Positions 1 to 6,756 of a stretch of 45,452 bases of DNA are shown one piece after another. Position numbers and translations under genes: made by a program. Each line of letters opens with the position of its first letter. Position 1 is the stretch's first letter. Origin of the DNA: Oscillospiraceae bacterium (GTDB lineage: Bacteria > Bacillota > Clostridia > Oscillospirales > Ruminococcaceae); assembly GCA_015067185.1 (NCBI GenBank), contig SVMZ01000026.1, positions 1 through 45,452 on the forward strand. Reading direction: 5' to 3'. The notes under the pieces are model-generated. The model searched no databases. It worked only from the letters and a program-made list of their open reading frames with translations, and was not told where the DNA came from.

Positions 1-855
1 ATGCAAAAGCTGTTGCTTCGTGCCTTCAATAGCGAGTGTGACGAAGTTATTAGTCGTGTCACATACGCCAATATTGAGCTTTCAGAAAAAAGATTGCATA
101 CCTCTTTTGAAGCTATTTCTAAGCTCGGACGAATTATGAGCGTGGCAATTACGCACCAATACTTAAAAGCAAAAATCGAAGAACTATATCTCGCTTTTGA
201 ATATAAGCAAAAGAAGCAAGAGGAAAAGGAAGAACAGAAAGAGCTTCGTGCCCAACTGCGTGAAGAAGCGAAACTTCAAAAAGAGATTGAGGAAGCTCGC
301 AAAAAGATTCAAAAGGAACAAAAACACTACCAAAATGCTTTGGACTCTATAAATAAGCAATTACTTACCGCTACCGATGAACAAAAAGCCGACTTGGAAC
401 AGAAAAAGGCAGAAATCGAAGCACAACTCGGAGAAATTGACAAAAATATAAAGGATATTGATTATAGAGAGTCTAATGCAAAAGCAGGATACGTATATAT
501 TATTTCTAACATCGGTGCGTTTGGCGAGAACATATACAAAATCGGTATGACAAGAAGATTAGATCCGCAGGAACGAATCGACGAATTGAGCGACGCTTCA
601 GTTCCGTTCAATTTTGATATTCACGCTATGATTTTCTCGGATAATGCTCCCGCCTTAGAATCAGCTTTACATAAAGCTTTTGAAAACAAAAAGCTAAATA
701 TGGTCAATCAGCGTAGAGAGTTTTTCAATGTAACACTTGATGAAATAAAAGCGGTTGTTATGAAGAACTTTGATAAGTCTGTGGAGTTTATCGAAGTGCC
801 AGAAGCCGAGCAGTATAGAACATCGTTAAAAATGAAAGAGAAAACCCATAATTGA
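1..855 (+). CDS. DUF4041/T5orf172 (GIY-YIG-like) protein, 3' part
   Basis: The reading frame is open from the first base, so the gene very probably begins upstream and the methionine at base 1 is likely internal. The first half (about residues 60-155) is a highly charged Lys/Glu/Gln coiled coil. The C-terminal part (about residues 164-255, beginning GYVYIISNIGAFGENIYKIG and containing DPQERIDEL) matches the T5orf172/Mug113 domain, a relative of GIY-YIG nucleases. That combination is typical of DUF4041 proteins, which are usually longer than the 284 residues seen here. Such proteins occur in phages, mobile elements and defence-like neighbourhoods; their function is not established. A strong terminator follows directly. 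The family call is by motif recognition only; nuclease activity is not shown. Confidence 0.75.
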   Translation: MQKLLLRAFNSECDEVISRVTYANIELSEKRLHTSFEAISKLGRIMSVAITHQYLKAKIEELYLAFEYKQKKQEEKEEQKELRAQLREEAKLQKEIEEARKKIQKEQKHYQNALDSINKQLLTATDEQKADLEQKKAEIEAQLGEIDKNIKDIDYRESNAKAGYVYIISNIGAFGENIYKIGMTRRLDPQERIDELSDASVPFNFDIHAMIFSDNAPALESALHKAFENKKLNMVNQRREFFNVTLDEIKAVVMKNFDKSVEFIEVPEAEQYRTSLKMKEKTHN

Positions 856-886
856 TAAAAGGTTCGAAATTGTTGGGTACACCCAA

Positions 887-919
887 AAGAACCAAATCAA
901 ATGATTTGGTTCTTTTTTT
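887..919 (+). terminator. Rho-independent terminator after the T5orf172 gene
   Basis: A 13-bp perfect stem (887-899 with 902-914) built on AGAACCAAATCA, with a 2-base loop, runs straight into a T tract. It ends the transcript of the first gene and isolates the downstream lyase gene. Confidence 0.9.
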
Positions 920-1003
920 ATTTCTATCTGACAGAAGAGGAGAATTTAATGCGGAATACCCCCATGTTGTATGTATGGGATAAATTTGTTTTACTGGTGC
1001 AGC

Positions 1004-1031
1004 TTGACACGAAAAGAGAATATGTTATAAT
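1004..1031 (+). promoter_or_regulatory. Sigma-A promoter of the PL8 gene
   Basis: TTGACA at 1004-1009 and TATAAT at 1026-1031, 16 bp apart. Both hexamers are perfect consensus. The leader to the start codon at 1128 is about 90 bases. Just upstream, CCCAT and ATGGG (around 962-980) form a small dyad that could be an operator; that part is speculative. Confidence 0.75.
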
Positions 1032-1127
1032 TTAAAAAACAATATAAACAGTTTTGATGCGAAGCAGGAAAAATGTCTAATTTGTATTTTAACATCACCA
1101 ATAAATGAAGATTGTAGGAAAGTGCGT

Positions 1128-2915
1128 ATGGAAAAAATTCTTGAAAACATAAAAACATTGTTTTGGAAGAATAGGATATCCACCAAAGCCACAAGAAAAA
1201 AGGCAAGTTGGGAAGAGACGCTGATACGGGAAGGGAAATATGCATATTTTTCCGATATCAATTACGAGTGTCAAGATATAGCAATTTGGGATACACTCAA
1301 TCATCTGTATAGAATGCAGGAAAAACTTTGTTCTGTAGGAGTTGAGTTTCTGAAAGATGGTGTTCTGATAGAGGATATGTGTGCTGCACTTAATTTTTGG
1401 GTTGAAAAAGATTTTCAAAATCCCAATTGGTGGTTTAATCAAATTGGTACAGTCAACACACTCTCTACCCTTGTTATTATGCTTTGGGAATATCTTACCG
1501 ATGAACAAGTGTTACGTGCCAATGCAATTATCAGACGAGGGTCTGCAGCTGCTGTTCCTGATATACTGAAGTGGACAGGGGCAAATTTGATTTGGGGTAT
1601 TCGAAATACTGTTCATCATGCAGTTCTCACTGGAGATAAAAAATTGATGAAGTTAGCGGCTGAGCGCACGGCACAAGAAATATCTATAGCAGAGGGATTA
1701 GCGGAGGGGATTAAACCGGATATGTCTTTCTATCAGCATGGGGCTGTTTTGTATTCTTGTGGATATGGTCGGTCATTTACTTGTGACACAGCTCAGCTCA
1801 TTGTAATTTTTTCGGGAAGTGAATTTGCTATTAATGCAGAAAAAACAGCACTTTTTGAAAAGTTCTTGCTTGAAGGCCAGCGCTATATGATGCGTGGCGT
1901 AGCTGTGGATTTTCAGACCGTAGGGCGTGAAATAGCGAGACCAGATGCACTTTCATCTTCTGCGTTCCTTTCAACTCTTGATTTGATTATTGAACTGGGT
2001 GAGTTCAAGCGGACAAATGAATTAAAAGCGTATCGTGATTCACTGGCGGGGAAAACAGAAAGCTTTTCCTCGACAAAATATTTTCCATACAGCTATTTTC
2101 TTTCCCATAATACGAGGGAATTTCACATCAGTGTAAAAGGGTATCATACCAATTATAAAGGAAGCGAATGGGGATTGCGGGAAAATCGTCTAGGTTATAA
2201 TTTGAATTGCGGTGGTGTAACAGCATTTATGGCAAGCGGGAGAGAATATTTGAATCTGAATCCACTGATTGATTTTTCTGCAATTCCGGGAACAACAGCA
2301 TCCGCGTGGAACGAGGCCAGACTTTGGGAGGCATCAGAAGGAGATTGGAAATCCAAACCGGGAACCAATGACGAGTGCGATGGTTGGGCAGATGGAGGAT
2401 ACGGCGTGCTTTATATGAGACTGGAGCATGACGAGATTTCCGGATATAAAAGTTGGTTTGCTTTTCCAAAGGGTATGGTTTGCCTTGGTTGTGCCATCCA
2501 AGGACCGGAGCCACTCTATACTACAGTCGATCAGGCTTTCCGCGAAGGGGATTCCTTTTTTAAAAGTGTTCTTGCCAGGGGAGAAAGAATTACAAATGGT
2601 GGATTTTGCTATGTTAATCTTTCAGATTCTCCTATAATAGCGGAAGAGAAGGAAGTAATTGGTTCTTGGAAGAGAAATAGTCTGTCAGAGTCGGACGAAA
2701 TTGTGAAAGGAAAAGTATTTATTGCTTCAATAGATCATACAAATTCCGATAACTATGCCTATGCTGTGGTGGCAAAGGAGCATTCGTGTGACAGTATTCT
2801 TTCGTATGTAAACACAAAAGAAGAACAAAGAGTTGATTTTTATGACGGATATTCCATGGCTGTAAAGAGAGAGAATGGAAAAACAAAAATTATTGTCAAT
2901 GGAGTAATAGTATAA
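1128..2915 (+). CDS. Polysaccharide lyase family 8-like enzyme, no signal peptide
   Basis: This 595-residue protein carries the hallmarks of the PL8 alpha/alpha-toroid catalytic domain (hyaluronate, chondroitin and xanthan lyases): NWWFNQIG at about 100-107, TGAN with the catalytic-type Asn at 153, a SFYQHG segment with His 204, Tyr 213, and GREIAR with Arg 267. The Asn/His/Tyr/Arg tetrad therefore looks complete. PL8 enzymes cleave uronate-containing polysaccharides by beta-elimination and are usually secreted, 700-1000-residue proteins. This one begins with a charged, non-hydrophobic N-terminus and is short, so it probably acts in the cytoplasm on imported oligosaccharides. The ATG at 1128 is chosen because AGGAA at 1116-1120 lies 7 bases before it; an in-frame GTG at 1122 is too close to that site. 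The exact substrate is unknown. Confidence 0.85.
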   Translation: MEKILENIKTLFWKNRISTKATRKKASWEETLIREGKYAYFSDINYECQDIAIWDTLNHLYRMQEKLCSVGVEFLKDGVLIEDMCAALNFWVEKDFQNPNWWFNQIGTVNTLSTLVIMLWEYLTDEQVLRANAIIRRGSAAAVPDILKWTGANLIWGIRNTVHHAVLTGDKKLMKLAAERTAQEISIAEGLAEGIKPDMSFYQHGAVLYSCGYGRSFTCDTAQLIVIFSGSEFAINAEKTALFEKFLLEGQRYMMRGVAVDFQTVGREIARPDALSSSAFLSTLDLIIELGEFKRTNELKAYRDSLAGKTESFSSTKYFPYSYFLSHNTREFHISVKGYHTNYKGSEWGLRENRLGYNLNCGGVTAFMASGREYLNLNPLIDFSAIPGTTASAWNEARLWEASEGDWKSKPGTNDECDGWADGGYGVLYMRLEHDEISGYKSWFAFPKGMVCLGCAIQGPEPLYTTVDQAFREGDSFFKSVLARGERITNGGFCYVNLSDSPIIAEEKEVIGSWKRNSLSESDEIVKGKVFIASIDHTNSDNYAYAVVAKEHSCDSILSYVNTKEEQRVDFYDGYSMAVKRENGKTKIIVNGVIV

Positions 2916-2920
2916 AGTGT

Positions 2921-2975
2921 TTGTATTATAAACGAAGTTATTGTAATGAAAGTGTAGATGAGATCTATAATACAA
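2921..2975. repeat. Inverted repeat after the PL8 gene
   Basis: TTGTATTATA at 2921-2930 is perfectly complementary to TATAATACAA at 2966-2975, leaving a 35-base loop. It starts a few bases after the PL8 stop codon. It is not followed by a T tract, so it is a poor intrinsic terminator; it may only stabilise the mRNA end. Confidence 0.45.
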
Positions 2976-3056
2976 GCCGATAATAGAAAATTTAAAGACT
3001 CTTTATTCCTGATTTAAATGATATTTGATAGACACATAAATTTAAAATATAAATAG

Positions 3057-3226
3057 AGAAACAGATATTTCAAGACAAAGGGATATTATGTAGACACAGT
3101 AGAGCGAACCAAAAGCAAATAGAAGAATATATAAGGAATCAGTTAAGAGAGAATGAGATAGAGGATCAAATAAATTTAAAGGAGTATGTTGATCCATTTA
3201 CGAGCGGCAAGAATACAAAGAAATAA
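3057..3226 (+). pseudogene. IS200-family (Y1) transposase, C-terminal remnant
   Basis: Two overlapping frames together spell the end of an IS200-type TnpA. One frame gives KGYYVDTVERT (about 3078-3110); a second, entered near 3107-3115, gives NQKQIEEYIRNQL followed by LKEYVDPFTSGKNTKK and a stop at 3224-3226. GYYVDTV-x-x-(N)-xx-IxEYIxNQ and KEYxDPFTG are characteristic of the C-terminus of these small tyrosine (HUH) transposases. The catalytic HUH motif and the rest of the N-terminus are missing and there is a frameshift, so this is a dead fragment marking an old insertion. Confidence 0.65.
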
Positions 3227-3390
3227 AAAATCTTAAAGGATAGCCGGAAAAAGGAAGGTGGTTGGAAAAACCTTTCAGTGATCCTTTAGGGTTATGTCTG
3301 CAATAGGCCCCTTATAAGGTTTCATCAAGGCTCAGGTATAATGAGAGTGTAAAATAAAGGTAGACACATACAAAAATATTGTGTTATTTC

Positions 3391-3447
3391 AAAGCAAAAG
3401 CAAAAAGGAAAAGTTACTTTTGTAAATTCCCTTTTTGCTTTTGCTTT
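3391..3447. repeat. 18-bp inverted repeat (large hairpin)
   Basis: AAAGCAAAAGCAAAAAGG (3391-3408) pairs perfectly with the copy at 3430-3447 across a 21-base loop. It is not followed by a clean T tract. It lies about 120 bp before the promoter of the permease gene and after the IS200 remnant, so it may be an element end, an inefficient terminator or a small hairpin-forming repeat. Confidence 0.5.
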
Positions 3448-3569
3448 CTATGTCTATATATCCAAAGTAGAGGCAGCTATTAATCCTATCTCCTCAAATA
3501 ATATGGATTTAAAGGCAAAATAACTATATTTTGCGAGAGGCAGCTGTATAAGTTCGACAAACAACGGCA

Positions 3570-3598
3570 TTGACAGGGATTTTAAAAGGGAGTATAAT
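3570..3598 (+). promoter_or_regulatory. Sigma-A promoter of the SLC13-like permease gene
   Basis: TTGACA at 3570-3575 and TATAAT at 3593-3598 with a 17-bp spacer, a full consensus promoter. The start point expected around 3605 coincides with the ATG of a 12-codon ORF (3605-3643). A hairpin with GGGC at 3627-3630 and GCCC at 3656-3659 follows, before the ribosome binding site at 3675-3680. Confidence 0.8.
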
Positions 3599-3687
3599 GT
3601 TTCGATGTGGGATAAATTTCAGACAAGGGCGCAGTTTATATAAGAAAAACTGTTTGCCCGGAATAAAATATAAAGAGGGAAATGACA

Positions 3688-4848
3688 ATGAGTCATGCTA
3701 TTGATGCACGCTATGTGTGGAATAAAGGCTATATATGGGAAAGAATCAAAGATGTTATAAAGAAAAATGCCGTAATGTGCATTGCTTTGGCTGCTGCAGT
3801 TATAACAAGCATCGTTATTCCTGTAGACGAGGCATATGTGGGCTATTTTGATTATAAGACCTTAACCTGTCTGTTTTGTGTTCTTGCAGTGGTTTGCGCT
3901 TTGAAGAATATCAATTTCTTTTACATGTTGGCAAGAAAAGTGGTGCAGCTTTTTAAAACTGCACGGATGAGTGTTTTGGCACTTGTCTATATCACGTTTA
4001 TTGGTTCCATGTTGATTGCAAACGATATGGCACTCTTAACTTTCCTGCCTTTGGGATATTTTGTGCTGAATACAACGGGAAAACAAAAATATATGGCATT
4101 TACTTTTATTATGCAGAATATTGCTGCCAATCTTGGAGGAATGCTGACCCCCTTTGGTAATCCGCAAAACCTTTACCTCTATTCAAAATATGAAATTCCC
4201 AATCTGGAATTCATGGCAATCATGGCTCCTCCTTTTATTCTTTCGGTTATTATGATCACAATTTGCTGTATGATTTTTGTGAAATCAGAGCCGCTGCAGC
4301 TGTCTGACGAAAAAATTGTTTTGAATCCCCAAAAAACCATTCTTTATCTTCTGCTCTTTGCGCTTTCCATTGTGATTGTCTTCCGTGGAATTCCCTATTG
4401 GATCGGCTTGATTATTATTCCTGTTGCACTGTTTTTCCTTGACAGAAAAGCACTGAAAATGGTGGATTATGGTCTTCTGTTTACATTTGTCTTTTTCTTT
4501 ATTTTTGCCGGTAATATGGCAAGAATTGATATTGTAAGAAATATCTTCTCTACCTTGTTGGATAAGAATACACTGTTGTTCAGCGTTCTTTCCTGTCAGT
4601 GTATCAGTAATGTTCCTTCAGCTATTTTGCTGTCCCAGTTTACAGGAAATTACGCAGATCTTTTGGTAGGCGTTAATATCGGCGGAGCCGGTACATTGAT
4701 TGCATCTTTGGCAAGTTTGATCACCTTCCGGGAATATGTAAAGCATAATCCGGGAAGAGGAGGGTACTATGTTGGTATCTTCTCAGCTTTTAATTTTTCC
4801 TTCCTGGCAATATTGACCGGCTTTATGTTTTTGATAAAGTTATTTTGA
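3688..4848 (+). CDS. SLC13/ArsB-type ion transporter superfamily permease
   Basis: This 386-residue, very hydrophobic protein has about ten predicted membrane segments. It contains the conserved NDMALLTFLPLG segment (about 110-125) and the GGMLTPFGNPQNLYLYSKY segment (about 152-170) found in the citrate/dicarboxylate (DASS) and arsenite-permease branches of the ion transporter superfamily, and a second half-repeat with SNVPSAILLSQF. Members move carboxylates, sulfate or arsenite across the inner membrane, usually with sodium or protons. The substrate here is open; no arsR or other arsenic gene is nearby, so an organic acid is more likely than arsenite. The ATG at 3688 is preferred because GAGGGA (3675-3680) lies 7 bases before it, whereas the ATG at 3682 is one base away. 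The gene stands alone between its own promoter and terminator. Confidence 0.85.
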   Translation: MSHAIDARYVWNKGYIWERIKDVIKKNAVMCIALAAAVITSIVIPVDEAYVGYFDYKTLTCLFCVLAVVCALKNINFFYMLARKVVQLFKTARMSVLALVYITFIGSMLIANDMALLTFLPLGYFVLNTTGKQKYMAFTFIMQNIAANLGGMLTPFGNPQNLYLYSKYEIPNLEFMAIMAPPFILSVIMITICCMIFVKSEPLQLSDEKIVLNPQKTILYLLLFALSIVIVFRGIPYWIGLIIIPVALFFLDRKALKMVDYGLLFTFVFFFIFAGNMARIDIVRNIFSTLLDKNTLLFSVLSCQCISNVPSAILLSQFTGNYADLLVGVNIGGAGTLIASLASLITFREYVKHNPGRGGYYVGIFSAFNFSFLAILTGFMFLIKLF

Positions 4849-4871
4849 ATCGCAAGTAGTTGCCCGAAAAT

Positions 4872-4910
4872 AAAAAGACGACCGTTTCTAATCGGTCGTC
4901 TTTTTGTTTT
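4872..4910 (+). terminator. Terminator of the permease gene
   Basis: A 13-bp stem (4872-4884 with 4893-4905) containing AAGACGACCG and an 8-base loop is followed by TTTTTGTTTT. It faces the hydrogenase operon, which converges from the right. Confidence 0.9.
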
Positions 4911-4944
4911 AAATAAAACAGGAGGAACTATAAGTTCCTCCTGT
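4911..4944 (-). terminator. Terminator of the hydrogenase operon
   Basis: ACAGGAGGAACT (4918-4929) and its complement (4933-4944) form a 12-bp stem with a 3-base loop. Read on the minus strand it is followed by TTTTATTT, so it ends transcription coming from hydA. Confidence 0.85.
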
Positions 4945-4968
4945 ATAAATGCTGGAAATTCAATGACC

Positions 4969-6741
4969 TTAGTCGTTGAAGCCCTCTCTTGCACCGTAGG
5001 TAGTGTGCAGCAGTTCGTGTGCCTTATGAGAGTTGGGCTCACCTAGGAACTCATCGTACAGAGCCTTGATCTGGGGATTATTGTGAGACTGACGGATAAC
5101 CTGTCTCTCGTCCTCAGAGTACAGAGCGTTAGCACGCTTCTGAATGTAGGTATCCATAATATCGTCATCCTCGTTGGGGAGGAATACGTCACGGACATAG
5201 GGCTGGCCGCCGCCATTGATGCAGCCGCCGGGGCATCCCATGATCTCAATGAAGTGATACTTGGAAGTACCTGCACGGATCTCATCAAGCAGAACCTTTG
5301 CATTCTTCATGCCGTTGGCAATCGCAACATTAACAGCCATGCCGTTGATGTCGATGGAAGCTTCGCGAACACCGTCAAGACCGCGAACAGCTGTGAAAGC
5401 AATTTCCTGATACTCTTTGCCGGTGAGAGCAAAGTAAACGGTGCGCAGAGCTGCTTCCATAACGCCGCCGGTAACACCGAAGATAACGCCTGCGCCGGAA
5501 TAATCGTGAACGATATCGGTATCGAAATCTTCGTCGGGGAGTTTAGCAAAGTTGATGCCGGAACGACGGATAATGCGGCCAAGCTCACGAGTGGTGAGAA
5601 CAGCGTCAACATCAGCCAGACCGTTGGTGATCATCTGCTCGCGTTCTTTTTCATACTTCTTGCAGGAACAAGGCATGATGGAAACAACGAACATATCCTT
5701 GGGATCCACACCGATCTTGTTGGCGTAGTAGGTCTTCAGGATAGCACCGAACATCTGATGGGGGGATTTGCAGGAGGACAGATGGTCAAGAAGATCGCCG
5801 TAGTTGTATTCTGCATAGTTAACCCAACCGGGGGAGCAGGAGGTGATCATGGGCAGAGTGCCGCCGTTCTTAATACGGCCGAGCAGCTCGGTGCCTTCCT
5901 CCATGATGGTGAGGTCAGCTGCAAAGTTGGTATCAAATACCTTCTTGAAGCCGAGACGGCGCAGAGCAGCAACCATCTTGCCGGTAACGGGAGTACCGAT
6001 CTTCATACCGAACTCTTCACCGAGAGCAGCACGAACAGCAGGAGCAGTCTGAACGACAACATATTTGCCAGCCTTCATAGCAGCGTCAACACGGTCAATT
6101 TCGGATTTCTCCATCAGAGCGCCGGTGGGACATACGTTGATGCACTGGCCGCACATGATGCAGGGGGAGTTGATGAAGCTTCTGTTCTCAGCGGGAGCAA
6201 CGATGGTGTTGAAACCACGGTTCTCAAAGCCGAGGATACCCATATCCTTGCCATGAGCGTTCTGGCAGCGTGCTACGCAGCGGCCGCAGAGGATGCACTT
6301 GGAAGTATCACGGACGATGGTCGGAGTCAGTTCATCATAAGTGACAGGGGTCTTGGTGCCGACAAAACGGTTTTCGCGGGCGCCGGTAGCAGATGCGACA
6401 TAAAGCAGTTCGCATTTGCCGTTTTTATCGCACTGCTGGCAGTGCTGATTGTGGTTGGAAAGAAGAAGCTCAACAGAAGCGCGACGGGCTTCGATGGCTT
6501 TAGGACTGGAGATGGTGATCTCCATACCTTCGTTTACAGGGTATACGCAGGAAGCAACCAAACCTCTTGCACCCTTTACTTCTACCAGGCAAACACGGCA
6601 GGAACCGTTGGAGCATTCGCCGTGGTTAAATGCACACAGAGAGGGAATCTCATAGCCGCAAGCTTTTGCAGCCTCCAGGATGGTCAGGCCTTCTTCGACC
6701 TGATAGGAGACGCCCTCAATTTTAATGTTAATTTTAGCCAT
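4969..6741 (-). CDS. hydA: [FeFe] hydrogenase catalytic subunit HydA, bifurcating type
   Basis: A 590-residue group A [FeFe] hydrogenase that oxidises or produces H2 in the cytoplasm. From the N-terminus it has a [2Fe-2S] domain (Cys 36, 48, 51, 65), a His-Cys3 [4Fe-4S] site (HNQHCQQC ending at Cys 110), two [4Fe-4S] clusters (CILCGRCVARC at 149-159 and CIMCGQCINVC at 194-204), and the H-cluster domain with TSCSPGW (300-306), MPCSCKK (356-362) and MGCPGGC (501-507). The second motif is usually MPCTxKK; the Ser is a conservative change that keeps the ligand Cys. With HydB and HydC encoded just upstream, it fits the NADH/ferredoxin electron-bifurcating trimer. The ATG has AGGAGG on the minus strand upstream and starts 15 bases after the hydB stop. 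Confidence 0.97.
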   Translation of the reverse strand: MAKINIKIEGVSYQVEEGLTILEAAKACGYEIPSLCAFNHGECSNGSCRVCLVEVKGARGLVASCVYPVNEGMEITISSPKAIEARRASVELLLSNHNQHCQQCDKNGKCELLYVASATGARENRFVGTKTPVTYDELTPTIVRDTSKCILCGRCVARCQNAHGKDMGILGFENRGFNTIVAPAENRSFINSPCIMCGQCINVCPTGALMEKSEIDRVDAAMKAGKYVVVQTAPAVRAALGEEFGMKIGTPVTGKMVAALRRLGFKKVFDTNFAADLTIMEEGTELLGRIKNGGTLPMITSCSPGWVNYAEYNYGDLLDHLSSCKSPHQMFGAILKTYYANKIGVDPKDMFVVSIMPCSCKKYEKEREQMITNGLADVDAVLTTRELGRIIRRSGINFAKLPDEDFDTDIVHDYSGAGVIFGVTGGVMEAALRTVYFALTGKEYQEIAFTAVRGLDGVREASIDINGMAVNVAIANGMKNAKVLLDEIRAGTSKYHFIEIMGCPGGCINGGGQPYVRDVFLPNEDDDIMDTYIQKRANALYSEDERQVIRQSHNNPQIKALYDEFLGEPNSHKAHELLHTTYGAREGFND

Positions 6742-6756
6742 TTGATCGTCCTCCTA

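Larger units (their letters stand above)
2916..3569. other. Decayed intergenic region with IS remnants and inverted repeats
   Basis: No intact gene is visible in this AT-rich stretch. It holds a perfect 10-bp inverted repeat (2921-2930 and 2966-2975), an IS200-type transposase remnant (3057-3226), sequence after it that may be the eroded right end of that element, a long hairpin (3391-3447), and the 10-mer TAGACACATA twice in direct orientation (3029-3038 and 3361-3370) on either side of the remnant. Confidence 0.6.
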
